Positions 1 through 8,079 of a DNA stretch of 64,000 nt are shown here, piece by piece (position 1 is the stretch's first letter; each line of letters opens with the position of its first letter). Both the position numbers and the translations under genes were made by a program. Origin of the DNA: Nodosilinea sp. FACHB-131 (GTDB taxonomy: Bacteria; Cyanobacteriota; Cyanobacteriia; Phormidesmidales; Phormidesmidaceae); assembly GCF_014695395.1 (NCBI RefSeq), contig NZ_JACJOF010000007.1, forward strand, positions 124,001 to 188,000. Direction: 5' to 3'. Below the pieces are notes generated by a model, which worked only from the letters and a program-made list of their open reading frames with translations, was not told the DNA's origin and did not search any database.

Positions 1-196
1 CGGCCGCTCTGCCGCGGATTCCACCCATGACGCGGTTCTGCGCGCTACGGCTCTCGGCTTGGGCTGCACTCTTGGTTAGGGCAGAGAAGCCGAGGGTGCC
101 AACTAGACCTGCGATCGTGCCGCCCACCATAACCCGACGACGAGAAACCCCTGCTTTGGGGGAAGCTAGATCGTCAGACATGAAATCATGATTCAT
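1..196 (-). CDS. Tat-exported protein, N-terminal part only
   Basis: Only the first 65 residues lie in the window; the gene runs off the left edge. The N-terminus has a twin-arginine signal: SRRRVMVGG, a hydrophobic stretch (TIAGLVGTLGFSAL) and a probable cleavage region near KSAAQA, so the folded protein is probably exported by the Tat pathway. The ATG at 196 has an AAGGA ribosome site 7 nt upstream; a second ATG five codons in (181) is an alternative. It is divergent from the ECF sigma factor gene, and such exported proteins are often the regulon of the neighbouring ECF/anti-sigma pair (inference). The mature domain cannot be named. Confidence 0.7.
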   Translation of the reverse strand, partial: MNHDFMSDDLASPKAGVSRRRVMVGGTIAGLVGTLGFSALTKSAAQAESRSAQNRVMGGIRGRAA

Positions 197-391
197 TGCA
201 GTATCCTTTGCGCTAATGTCGTGGGCAAGCGTAATTGCTATCAGACCCGCCACAATACGACTAGCCCTGGTCTATGGATGGCAAGTTCTCCCAATTGATG
301 TTTGAGTTCAGCACATCCACTGCGTTCTATATCTGTTTCTCCCCCAGCCATCCACAACGGTGGTCTGAGTCGTATTCCTGATGTGTAGTTA

Positions 392-979
392 ATGCCTCCA
401 TTGCCGCCCCCCGACCCTCGGATGTCTTCCCCAGTTAGCGATCGCGATCTGGTTACCCGTCTGTGGGCCGGTGATACCGCTGCCCTCGCTACCCTCTACG
501 ATCGCTATTCGTCGATGGTTTATACCCTGGCCCTCAAAATGCTGTCTAACCCCGCCGAAGCCGAAGACCTTACCCAGGAGGTGTTCGTCAATTTTTGGCA
601 GCGGCGACAGTACGACGCCGAGCGGGGCAGCGTGGGCAGCTACCTGGCGACCTTCACCCGCTCCCGTGCCCTCGATCGCCTGCGGATCACCAGCGGGCGG
701 GCGGTGATTTTGCAGCGGTTCCAGCGCATTAGTGAAGCCTCGGCGCGATCGCCCAACCCGGTTGACTATGCCACCCAGCACGAGCAGAACCAGCACCTGC
801 GCGCCGCCCTCGATCAGCTCCCCACCACCGAGCGCGAAGTGTTAGAAATCGCCTACTTTCAAGGGCTCACCCAAGCCGAAATCTCAGCCCAACTCGGCAT
901 TCCCCTAGGTACCGTCAAATCCCGCTGCCGCCAAGGCCTCCTACGCCTGCGCACCCTCCTCCAACCTCACAAAGACTAA
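392..979 (+). CDS. ECF-type RNA polymerase sigma factor
   Basis: A 195-residue protein with the two-domain layout of extracytoplasmic-function sigma factors. Region 2 covers about residues 25-95 (LYDRYSSMVYTLALKML, then AEDLTQEVFVNFWQR and SYLATFTRSRALDRLR). Region 4 covers about 130-190, with the helix-turn-helix LTQAEISAQLGIPLGTVKSR. It would direct core RNA polymerase to a small stress regulon. The anti-sigma gene follows 64 nt downstream on the same strand, the usual operon for this family. The ATG at 392 lacks a clear ribosome site; ATG 422 (MSSPVSDRDL) is an equally possible start. The subgroup (SigK/SigG-like) cannot be fixed from sequence alone. Confidence 0.92.
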   Translation: MPPLPPPDPRMSSPVSDRDLVTRLWAGDTAALATLYDRYSSMVYTLALKMLSNPAEAEDLTQEVFVNFWQRRQYDAERGSVGSYLATFTRSRALDRLRITSGRAVILQRFQRISEASARSPNPVDYATQHEQNQHLRAALDQLPTTEREVLEIAYFQGLTQAEISAQLGIPLGTVKSRCRQGLLRLRTLLQPHKD

Positions 980-987
980 ACCCTCCC

Positions 988-1041
988 CACCCACTCTCCC
1001 ACCCATCCACCCTCCCACCCTCCCACCCCTCACCCGCCCAC
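988..1041 (+). repeat. C-rich simple repeat upstream of the anti-sigma gene
   Basis: An almost pure pyrimidine tract made of irregular CCCACCC / CCATCCACCC units lies between the sigma and anti-sigma genes. A matching G-rich tract lies just after the anti-sigma gene, so the two form an imperfect inverted pair around it. The G-rich strand could form G-quadruplex structure (inference). Confidence 0.6.
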
Positions 1042-1043
1042 CG

Positions 1044-1850
1044 ATGACCTCACCTCCCCTTCCTGACAATTGGCGCTCGCTGCTGGCGGGGTATGTGCTC
1101 GACGACCTCACCCCTGAAGAAGCCGCCCAGGTCGAGCAGTGGCTTGATCAATATCCTGAAGTGGCGACTGAACTGGCAGCTCTGCAAGCCACCTGGGGCA
1201 GCCTTGCCCTCGGGCCAACCCCAGTAGCGCCGCCGCCCGATCTGCGCGATCGCACCCTGGCTGCTGCCTTAGCCGCTGCTGTACCCGTCGCCGTGCCCGC
1301 TGCCGCTGGGCCTGAGTCGGCAATTGCCGGAGAGGTACTCGTGCCGAGTCAGCTCCCCAATGCTGCGCCCACCCCCCGCCGATTTCTCTGGGCGCAGCTG
1401 GGGCTGGCCCTGGGCTGGGCCGCTACCGCGCTGGCCCTGGCCTTTGCCCTGCAAGAAAACCAGCGCCTGCGCCTGGCCCTGCGCCAAACCGAGGCTGTGG
1501 TGGCCAGCTTTAGCCAGCCCGCCAACCGCCTTTATACCCTGGCGGGCACCGAGGCTGAACCCCAGGCCAACGCCCGCCTGGTGGTCAACCCCGCCGACCA
1601 AACCGCGCTGATTGTCACCACCGATCTGCCGCCCCTGGCCGACGATCAGGTCTATCGTCTCTGGGCGCTGACTGACAGCGACCCCGTATATTGCGGAGAA
1701 TTTAACCCGGCCGCCGCTGAAGACACGAACGAGTGGGTGCTGCCCGACGCCGTCTGTGGCACTGCCCCCGTGCAGATGTTGATCACGGCCGAGCGGGCGG
1801 ACGATCCACCGGTGCCGGCAGGGGATTTGGTGATGCAGAGTGAGTCGTAG
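1044..1850 (+). CDS. membrane anti-sigma factor, RskA-like
   Basis: A 268-residue protein. The N-terminal 60 residues (YVLDDLTPEEAAQVEQWL...) resemble a non-zinc anti-sigma domain. A low-complexity Ala/Pro linker follows, then one transmembrane helix at about residues 113-133 (FLWAQLGLALGWAATALALA). The C-terminal part (about 155-268) matches the extracytoplasmic anti-sigma-K (RskA) domain, with YRLWALTDSDPV and a final MQSES-type end. It probably holds the adjacent ECF sigma factor at the membrane and releases it on an envelope signal. No HxxxCxxC zinc motif is seen. The start is the ATG at 1044, directly after the C-rich tract. Confidence 0.85.
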   Translation: MTSPPLPDNWRSLLAGYVLDDLTPEEAAQVEQWLDQYPEVATELAALQATWGSLALGPTPVAPPPDLRDRTLAAALAAAVPVAVPAAAGPESAIAGEVLVPSQLPNAAPTPRRFLWAQLGLALGWAATALALAFALQENQRLRLALRQTEAVVASFSQPANRLYTLAGTEAEPQANARLVVNPADQTALIVTTDLPPLADDQVYRLWALTDSDPVYCGEFNPAAAEDTNEWVLPDAVCGTAPVQMLITAERADDPPVPAGDLVMQSES

Positions 1851-1890
1851 GGGAGTAGATGGGTAGGGGGTGGATGGGTGAGGGGTGAGG
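1850..1890 (+). repeat. G-rich simple repeat downstream of the anti-sigma gene
   Basis: A purine-rich tract of GGGTAGGGGGTGGATGGGTG-type units starts at the stop codon of the anti-sigma gene. Its reverse complement resembles the C-rich tract at 988-1041, giving an imperfect inverted repeat around the gene. Confidence 0.6.
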
Positions 1891-1956
1891 ACGATCGCTC
1901 CACCCTCTAGGGCGTCCTGGGTCACAATAGAGTAAGCAACGTTTATCTCTGCACCT

Positions 1957-3399
1957 ATGGCTTCTTTGGCACCGTCGCGATCGCAACCTGCCGCCGCACC
2001 GACTGCGGCTCTGTGGGCGGGGGCGATCGCCCAGCCCGCTACAGAATTCGCCGCCACGACGCTATCCGTATTGGAGGGGCAATTACCTGCGGGACTGCGG
2101 GGCACTCTCTACCGCAACGGCCCCGCTCGGTTCGAGCGCGGCGGCACCCGAGCCGGCCACTGGTTTGATGGCGATGGGGCGGTGCTGCGGGTGAAGTTTG
2201 ATGGCGACAGCGCCTTGGCCACCTACCGCTACGTGCGCTCGGCTGGGTATGTGGAGGAAGAAGAGGCCGAGCAGTGTCTCTATCGAGGCTATGGCACTCT
2301 GCCGCCCGTGTCTATCTGGCAGCGGTGGCAGACTCAAATGAAAAATGCCGCCAATACCTCGGTGCTGGCCCTGCCCGATCGCCTGCTGGCCCTATGGGAA
2401 GGGGGTCTGCCTCACCGCCTCGATCTAGAGACCCTAGAGACGGTTGGCCTAGACAACCTGACAGAACTCCAGTCTGGCGATACCTTTACCGCTCACCCCA
2501 AGCGCCATCCCCGCACCGGGGAAATCTTTAGCTTTGGCACGATTCCGGGGGGCAACGCCACCCTCAAGCTCTACCGCTGTAGTCCTGCCGGGGCCGTCGA
2601 GAAGACCGGCACAATTCCCCTAGCGGGGATTCCGCTGCTGCATGACTTTGTGCTGGCCGATCGCTACCTAGTGTTTTGCGTGTCGCCGGTGCGCCTTAGC
2701 CCCTTGCCGGCGCTGTTTGCTCTGTCTAGCTTCAGCGATGCGTTGCAGTGGCAGCCTCAGCAGGGCACCCAGATTATCGTGGTGGATGCCGACAGTCTGG
2801 AGGCGATCGCCCTCAATGACGCAGACCCCTGGTACCAGTGGCACTTTGGCCACAGCTACCTCGATTTTGACGGCTCCGTTGTGTTCGACGTGGTGCGCTA
2901 CAACGACTTTGCAACCAACCAGTACCTTAAAGAAGTGGCCTCGGGCCAGACCTCTACGCCCGCCGATGCCCAGCTCTGGCAGTACCGTATCGACCCTAAA
3001 ACTGGGAAGATTCTCGACCAGCATTGCTTGCTCGATCGCCACTGCGAGTTTCCGATCGCGTTTGGCCACGACGAGACGGCGGTCACTTATTTGAATGTGC
3101 ATCGCACGGTGCCCACTCCGGCGGATGAGCTGTTTGGGGCGATCGCCCGCCTTGAGCCTAAAGCTGGCCTCACCGTTGCCGATGCCGGAGAGGGCCGCTA
3201 TCCCTCAGAACCGATCGTCGTTGCGAACCCGGCGAATCCCCAGCAGCCCTGGGTGCTGACTGTGGTCTACGATGGTACCCAGCACCGCAGCGAACTGTGG
3301 GTTTATGAGGGGAATGAGCTTGAAAAGGGGCCGATCTGTCGGCTAGGGCTGCCGGAAGTGGTGCCTCACAGTTTTCACGGCACCTGGGTGAGTAAGTAA
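1957..3399 (+). CDS. carotenoid oxygenase (RPE65/CCD family)
   Basis: A 480-residue protein with the beta-propeller iron dioxygenase signature of carotenoid cleavage enzymes. Candidates for the four iron-binding histidines are His180 (TAHPKRHP), His229 (LLHDF), His296 (WHFGHSYLD) and His474 (SFHGTWV). Motifs GTLYRNGPARFE and WFDGDGAVL near the N-terminus are also typical. Cyanobacterial members include apocarotenoid-15,15'-oxygenases that form retinal; the exact substrate cannot be read from sequence. It appears to be a single-gene unit with its ATG after a short gap. A microbial rhodopsin, which needs retinal, lies about 14 kb downstream. Confidence 0.92.
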   Translation: MASLAPSRSQPAAAPTAALWAGAIAQPATEFAATTLSVLEGQLPAGLRGTLYRNGPARFERGGTRAGHWFDGDGAVLRVKFDGDSALATYRYVRSAGYVEEEEAEQCLYRGYGTLPPVSIWQRWQTQMKNAANTSVLALPDRLLALWEGGLPHRLDLETLETVGLDNLTELQSGDTFTAHPKRHPRTGEIFSFGTIPGGNATLKLYRCSPAGAVEKTGTIPLAGIPLLHDFVLADRYLVFCVSPVRLSPLPALFALSSFSDALQWQPQQGTQIIVVDADSLEAIALNDADPWYQWHFGHSYLDFDGSVVFDVVRYNDFATNQYLKEVASGQTSTPADAQLWQYRIDPKTGKILDQHCLLDRHCEFPIAFGHDETAVTYLNVHRTVPTPADELFGAIARLEPKAGLTVADAGEGRYPSEPIVVANPANPQQPWVLTVVYDGTQHRSELWVYEGNELEKGPICRLGLPEVVPHSFHGTWVSK

Positions 3400-3564
3400 A
3401 TATGGTGCTGACCAGTTCGTTTAGGAAGTTGGTAATAAATAACCCATAGCCAAGTTTGGGACAGCGAACGGTGAAGTTGTGGGGCGGCGGATAGCTTTGA
3501 AAACCTACCGATACCCTCTACTTCGTCCGCACCAACAGCTGCCAATTTTGGTAACGGCTACACC

Positions 3565-3825
3565 ATGGAAGCCTATGACGCGCACATTCAGACCATGCAA
3601 GAAGGGCTGATGGCTTACAACCGCATGCTGTCGATGGTGGATGGTGCCTACAACGACATGCTGATGGCCGAGCGCAAGCTCATGGATTTCTCTGACCACA
3701 TGCTCTCCGGCTTCGGCGTCCGCTACGGCAAAGACAGCTCCGAATACGAAATGGCCGGAGGCCGCCGCAAATCTGACCGCCAAAAGCGCACTCGCCGCAC
3801 CGCTAATACTGTGAATGTTGCTTAA
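3565..3825 (+). CDS. small conserved-looking hypothetical protein
   Basis: An 86-residue, Met-rich, mostly helical protein with a basic C-terminus (GGRRKSDRQKRTRRT). No function recognised. Codon use resembles neighbouring genes. The same frame is open for 30 codons upstream (from 3475, after TGA at 3472-3474) with plausible protein-like content, but has no ATG, GTG or TTG there. Either translation starts at ATG 3565 or this is the 3' part of a 5'-damaged gene. Confidence 0.5.
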   Translation: MEAYDAHIQTMQEGLMAYNRMLSMVDGAYNDMLMAERKLMDFSDHMLSGFGVRYGKDSSEYEMAGGRRKSDRQKRTRRTANTVNVA

Positions 3826-3906
3826 GAGTTAAGCGAGTATTCCAAAAGCAATTTGCCGTAGCTTCTAGTCCCCTGCTGATCCCCCTGCCCCTTAAAAAGA
3901 GGGGTT

Positions 3907-3934
3907 AAAAGCTCTCCTCAAAAGGGGGGCTTTT
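3907..3934. terminator. hairpin between convergent genes
   Basis: AAAAGCTCTCC and GGGGGGCTTTT pair (with mismatches) around a TCAAAA loop and are followed by TTTTAC. It sits between the 86-aa gene and the convergent membrane-protein gene and could stop transcription in both directions. Confidence 0.6.
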
Positions 3935-3980
3935 ACTTTGGTTACAAGAAACAAGGCCTATCAAAATCCTGACATAACGC

Positions 3981-4604
3981 TCAAGACCGCCTGTGCGATC
4001 GAGGCTGACGCCGCAGCATTACGCCTGAGGCGACTCCTGCAATGCCGCCAAACAGCATTGCACTGAATGCAGCAGCAGTCAGGCCAAACATGACACCAAA
4101 GAGCCAGCCAACAGCAGGAACCCCATGGGCCGCTCCCATGCCAGCGATGAAGTTGCCATATATATACCCACCAACGGCTCCCCCGATCGCAGCACTAGCT
4201 ATGACCCCAAGCGCGCCAAGCAGCAAGCTCAATACCAGCCCCTGCTTGACGCGGGGTGAAGCTTGGGCAGCGTCGAGATTACGCCTCATCCATTTAGTCA
4301 GGACTAATGATAGGTCTGAACCCCGCGTGTAGGTCATTTCAGGCCCATGGATACTCCCCAAAATCAGGCCATTCATAATCCCGGCATAAAAGAGCACCGC
4401 AACTGCAACACTCCACATAGCCCAGTGCTGTGACGAGCCACAACCCGCAATACCCATACCACAGGCTTCGGTCACGTGAGAGGCTCCGTTTCTTAAAGCG
4501 GCGATCGTGCCACCAAACATGACACCCTCTACTCCAGAGGTCACCGATAGAAAGATGTGAAACAAAGCAAGCTGCCAAACTTGTGGGGGCTCGTGTTGCA
4601 TCAT
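3981..4604 (-). CDS. integral membrane protein of unknown function
   Basis: A 207-residue protein with about four hydrophobic segments: around residues 12-40 (LALFHIFLSVTSGVEGVMFGG), 60-85 (WSVAVAVLFYAGIMNGLILG), 125-150 (LVLSLLLGALGVIASAAIGG) and 165-195 (VGWLFGVMFGLTAAAFSAML). Glycine-rich helices and a basic C-terminus (RRQPRSHRRS) are visible. No family recognised. The tandem ATG at 4604/4601 (MMQHEP) is preferred, because the longer frame to 4667 needs a TTG and adds a hydrophilic tail. A ribosome site AGGGA lies about 10 nt upstream. Confidence 0.6.
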   Translation of the reverse strand: MMQHEPPQVWQLALFHIFLSVTSGVEGVMFGGTIAALRNGASHVTEACGMGIAGCGSSQHWAMWSVAVAVLFYAGIMNGLILGSIHGPEMTYTRGSDLSLVLTKWMRRNLDAAQASPRVKQGLVLSLLLGALGVIASAAIGGAVGGYIYGNFIAGMGAAHGVPAVGWLFGVMFGLTAAAFSAMLFGGIAGVASGVMLRRQPRSHRRS

Positions 4605-4760
4605 GATCAAGGTCCCTAAATCGGTTGCCTTTGCGCCATCGATGGACCGTGATGGCCTCACGTGCAAAAGCCTCCCCCTTATCGTTCCTCAAACCAGGCC
4701 TTTTCAAACGCTGCCGTTAATACTCCAACCTACGCAACATAGACTGGTGCATCCAATATC

Positions 4761-4958
4761 AGGTTGAGTAAATAAGTAATCTGAGTTCGGGATGAGCCCG
4801 GCATTGCAGCGGGAAGCAAGCTACACCCTCAACCCCTCTCCCTCAGGGAGAGGGACTTTGAGCGCTTCCGGCTCCCCTCTCCTACGAGGAGAGGGGCTGG
4901 GGGAGAGGGCTGCCGGGGAACATCGCTAACTATGCCTAACCCGAACTAAGGTTGAGTA
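4761..4958. repeat. MITE-like repeat element with two hairpins
   Basis: A 10-bp direct repeat (AGGTTGAGTA, 4761-4770 and 4949-4958) brackets the region. Just inside it is a short inverted repeat, AGTTCGGG (4784-4791) and CCCGAACT (4940-4947). The core holds two strong hairpins: CCCTCTCCC/GGGAGAGGG (4834-4842/4846-4854) and CCCCTCTCC/GGAGAGGGG (4874-4882/4888-4896). Tracts of this type are dispersed intergenic repeats in cyanobacteria. No ORF is inside. The remainder of the 4605-4970 gap shows nothing else. Confidence 0.5.
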
Positions 4959-4970
4959 GGTAGTAGGCGG

Positions 4971-6254
4971 CTAACGCGGCGGCACCCAAGTCCGCAGGAC
5001 GCGACCGGGGATCTCTTTCCCCAACCAGGGAGTATTGGCAGATAAAGAGCACAGGGTTGAGGGCGCAACCGTCCAGGTCGTGCTGGGATCAAACAAAATC
5101 ATTTCGGCAGACTGCTGGGGTTGAATAGTCGGCGGCATCTGGCCCCAGCACGCTGCCGGATTGGTGCTCAGCGCCTGCACCAGCGTCAGCGGCGACCAGT
5201 CGCCCTGGGCAACAAAGGTATCCCACAAAATCCCCAGCGCCAGCTCCAGGCCGATCGCACCAGGAGGCGCAGAGGGAAAGCCCACGGTTTTGTCTTCGTA
5301 GGTGTGGGGGGTATGGTCGATCGCGATCGCATCCACAACCCCCGCCTTCACTCCCTCAATCAGCGCTGCCTGGTCTTCGGGGTTTCCCAACGGCGGCGAC
5401 AGGCGCAGGTTGGGGTCGTAGCCGCCCAGATCCTTTGCGCTAAACAGCAGGTGCATCCAGGTGGTGCTGGCGGTGACGGGCAATCCCCGCTCTTTGGCCT
5501 GGCGCACCAGTTCCATTCCGCGCCCGGTAGAAATTCGCATCAGGTGAACGGGAGTACCGACCTCGGCCACACATTCCAACAGCGCGGCTAGGGCAGCGGT
5601 CTCAGAGCTAGCCGGGTCGCCCACCAGGCCGTAGATCAGCGAAAAAGGCCCCTCGCGGGCCACACCAGTGTCTCGCAGGGTGCGATCGCAGCTCCACAGC
5701 GCCACCGGCTTGCCCAAGGGCCGCAGGTACTGCAACAGTCGCTGCACCAGCAGTGGGTTTTGAATCGCTCGACCATCGGCAAAGCCTGCGATCGGAGCCT
5801 CAGACAACTCCACCAGCTCCACCATCTGCTGGCCCTGGGCACCCTGGGTTAGCGCACCCCAGAGATGGAGCTGAGGCAAAGAGGGATTGGTTTGGGCGAT
5901 CGCCTGTCGCCGAGCCAGCAGCTTTTCCACCATCGCCGGATGGTCGATCGCCGGTTCCGTATTCGGCAAAATGCCTAGCCGGGTAAAGCCGCCCGCCTGC
6001 CCAGCCGCCAGCAGCGATGCCAGGGTTTCCCTCGGTTCGTGGCCCGGCTCCCCCGAGTGGCTGTAGAGATCGACCAGGCCCGGCAGCAAGACCTTCCCCT
6101 GGCCCTGAATCATCTCAGCACTGGCGGGAATGACGGTAAGGGATGGGGCGATTTCTGTCACCACACCGTCCTGCACCAGCACATCGGCGACCTGATCCGT
6201 CTGGGTCACCGCATCCAGCACCCGCACCTGCTGAATTAGCTGAATCTCCGTCAC
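4971..6254 (-). CDS. pyrC: dihydroorotase-like protein (PyrC family), probably non-catalytic
   Basis: A 427-residue amidohydrolase-fold protein clearly homologous to type I dihydroorotase. It retains PGLVD, GALTQGAQG, AIDHTPHT and APPGAIGLE. Key metal ligands are altered: the usual DxHxH is D62-L-Y64-S-H66, the HAED-type histidine is Trp (VALWSCD) and the HxS-type histidine is Arg (LMRIST). Loss of several ligands suggests a structural or regulatory partner of aspartate transcarbamoylase, as known for pseudo-dihydroorotases (inference). It starts with GTG overlapping the upstream phosphatase stop by 4 nt (GTGA), so the two are translationally coupled. Confidence 0.8.
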   Translation of the reverse strand: MTEIQLIQQVRVLDAVTQTDQVADVLVQDGVVTEIAPSLTVIPASAEMIQGQGKVLLPGLVDLYSHSGEPGHEPRETLASLLAAGQAGGFTRLGILPNTEPAIDHPAMVEKLLARRQAIAQTNPSLPQLHLWGALTQGAQGQQMVELVELSEAPIAGFADGRAIQNPLLVQRLLQYLRPLGKPVALWSCDRTLRDTGVAREGPFSLIYGLVGDPASSETAALAALLECVAEVGTPVHLMRISTGRGMELVRQAKERGLPVTASTTWMHLLFSAKDLGGYDPNLRLSPPLGNPEDQAALIEGVKAGVVDAIAIDHTPHTYEDKTVGFPSAPPGAIGLELALGILWDTFVAQGDWSPLTLVQALSTNPAACWGQMPPTIQPQQSAEMILFDPSTTWTVAPSTLCSLSANTPWLGKEIPGRVLRTWVPPR

Positions 6255-7609
6255 AGGGCCCCCGCTGCGGTTTTGTCGAGCACGCTGCCCGAGAGGTGAA
6301 TGGTGACGTTGGCCGTGGTCAGCACCGGGGCACTGTCGATGCCGTCGGGGTAGTCGATCACGCTCACCGCGCCATTGCCCTGCTTAAACCGCCAAAAAAA
6401 CTCCGGCCCCATGCCCAGCACGTGGCAGAGCAGCGCCTTGTTCACCGCATCGTGGGCGACGACGAGAATGGTCTGTACGGTGTCACCGCCGCTGTGGGCC
6501 GCGACGATTTGCTTCCAGGCGGCGATCGATCGCAGCCACACCTGCTCCAGGTTTTCGCCCCCCGGCATTTGAACGGTTTCAGGGGCGCTCTGCCACTGAT
6601 CCAGCATCCCTGGATAGTTGGTCTCGATCTCAGCTTCGTAGAGCCCTTCCCATTCCCCGTGGCTAATCTCGCGCAGCTCGTTCACCGAGTGCAGCGTCAG
6701 CCCTGGATGGTGCTGGAGAATGATTTCCGCCGTTTCCTTCGGTCGCGCCATAAAGCTGGTGTAGGCGGCATCGATCGCCACGGGTTTGAGAAAGTCTGCC
6801 GCCTTAGCGCCCTGGGCGCGGCCGTTGTCGTTGAGGGGCACATCGATCTGGCCTTGAAAGCGGCCCTGGCGGTTCCACTCGGTTTCGCCGTGGCGCACCA
6901 GCAGCATGCGGGGGCCTTTGTGGCCGCGACGCATCTCGGGCAGCGGTGCCCCCATGTGGCTGGTCAGGTTCATGGCCTCGACCTGCACTGGGCTGCCCCA
7001 GCCAGCGGCAAAGTTCAGCACGCTAATGCTGCAATTGGCCTGGTGCAGGTTGTTGAAATACTCTGGCCCCAGCCCAATGGCGGTGCTAATCAGCGCCCGG
7101 TTGATGGCGCTGTGGGCCACCACCAGCAGGGTTTTGCCCTGGTGCTCAGCTAACACCCCCTGCCAAAACCGCGCCGCCTGCTGATACAGCTCGCGAATAG
7201 GGTAAAAATCGACCGTTGTGCCGTCGGCCTGGGGCACCGCCATCACCAGGTTGGCTGGGTCGGTGCGCCACTGGTGAAAGGTTTCGGGGTGCTGAGCCTC
7301 AGCTTCGCTGAAGGCCACGCCTTCCCACAAGGGCAGGCAAATTTCTTTGAGGTCGTCGGTAAAGGCGGGAGTTAAGCCCGCAATTTCCGTGCGCAGCTCG
7401 GCGGCAATAATCTCAGCGGTTTTGCGCGCGCGCTTGAGAGGGCTGGCCCACACCCCATCAAAGGGAATGCCCAACAACGCCTGCCCCACCTGGAGCGCCT
7501 GGGCCTCGCCCTCGGGAGTCAGCTCCGACTCGTCGCAGTGACCTTGAATGAGTTTGAGCTGGTTGTAGGTGCTCTGCCCGTGACGAACGATAATAACGCG
7601 GGTTTTCAG
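6251..7609 (-). CDS. two-domain histidine phosphatase (phosphoglycerate mutase family)
   Basis: A 452-residue protein with two tandem histidine-phosphatase domains. Domain 1 begins KTRVIIVRHGQSTYN (His10 is the phosphorylated residue). Domain 2, after a linker near residue 225, begins MLLVRHGETEWNRQG. Both carry later VVAH motifs (VVAHSAINRAL and VVAHDAVNKAL). Such cyanobacterial enzymes include phosphoserine and sugar-phosphate phosphatases; the substrate is unknown here. The first ATG/GTG downstream would remove the RHG motif. The real start is therefore probably CTG at 7609, preceded by GAGAGGA 8 nt upstream and by an in-frame TGA. It is first in an operon with the pyrC-like gene. Confidence 0.8.
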   Translation of the reverse strand: MKTRVIIVRHGQSTYNQLKLIQGHCDESELTPEGEAQALQVGQALLGIPFDGVWASPLKRARKTAEIIAAELRTEIAGLTPAFTDDLKEICLPLWEGVAFSEAEAQHPETFHQWRTDPANLVMAVPQADGTTVDFYPIRELYQQAARFWQGVLAEHQGKTLLVVAHSAINRALISTAIGLGPEYFNNLHQANCSISVLNFAAGWGSPVQVEAMNLTSHMGAPLPEMRRGHKGPRMLLVRHGETEWNRQGRFQGQIDVPLNDNGRAQGAKAADFLKPVAIDAAYTSFMARPKETAEIILQHHPGLTLHSVNELREISHGEWEGLYEAEIETNYPGMLDQWQSAPETVQMPGGENLEQVWLRSIAAWKQIVAAHSGGDTVQTILVVAHDAVNKALLCHVLGMGPEFFWRFKQGNGAVSVIDYPDGIDSAPVLTTANVTIHLSGSVLDKTAAGAL

Positions 7610-8079
7610 GGGTCTGTCCTCTCAAGTTGCGCGACCAACGTCAGATTTTACCCTGTTGGGGAACCGCGTCGCAGCTTTGCAAAGTACTTGGGCGGGAGTG
7701 CGTTTGAGCTTTGCTGTGCCTACAGAGACAGAAATCCACCGTAGAAGCGGCGGCATAGTGGTAGGCAGTTTTGTGTAGGTGCGATCGCACCCCTGTCCAC
7801 CGCTAGATACAGGTATGAATCAAAGCTGCAAAGTCTCTTGTAAGGGCAAACGACCATTTGCGCCCACCCAAATTCATGCTTCAACTCAGCAACACCAAGC
7901 TTTGTCCGCTGTTCAAGGGCTGTTTGCTCAGCAATTCCCTCATTCGCAGCCAGCGAAGCCTCTTGAGCGCTTAACTACCGCGTTTGGTAGATGTTGAATA
8001 GCCGCGCTCTTGCAAAACTGTTGGGCATAGATCCCAGGTTATACCGGCCCGACAAAACCCAGCGCAGAGCTATAAATCC
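7610..8079. other. intergenic region, no confident gene
   Basis: About 470 nt between divergently placed genes. A short plus-strand frame (7815-7997, beginning MNQSCKVSCKGKRPF) is open but has no ribosome site or recognised family. Upstream elements for the CTG-started phosphatase and for the flavin oxidoreductase presumably lie here; no clear promoter was found. Confidence 0.5.

Noticed and set aside
4339-4707. Minus-strand frame overlapping the membrane-protein gene
   Set aside because: Overlaps in another frame a gene with clear transmembrane segments; its own sequence has no pattern.
6143-7153. Long plus-strand open frame opposite the pyrC-like and phosphatase genes
   Set aside because: It is the antisense shadow of two well-supported genes, with His/Pro/Arg-rich composition and no domain.
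7815-7997. 60-codon plus-strand frame (MNQSCKVSCKGK...)
   Set aside because: No ribosome site and no recognised family; kept only as a note in the gap.
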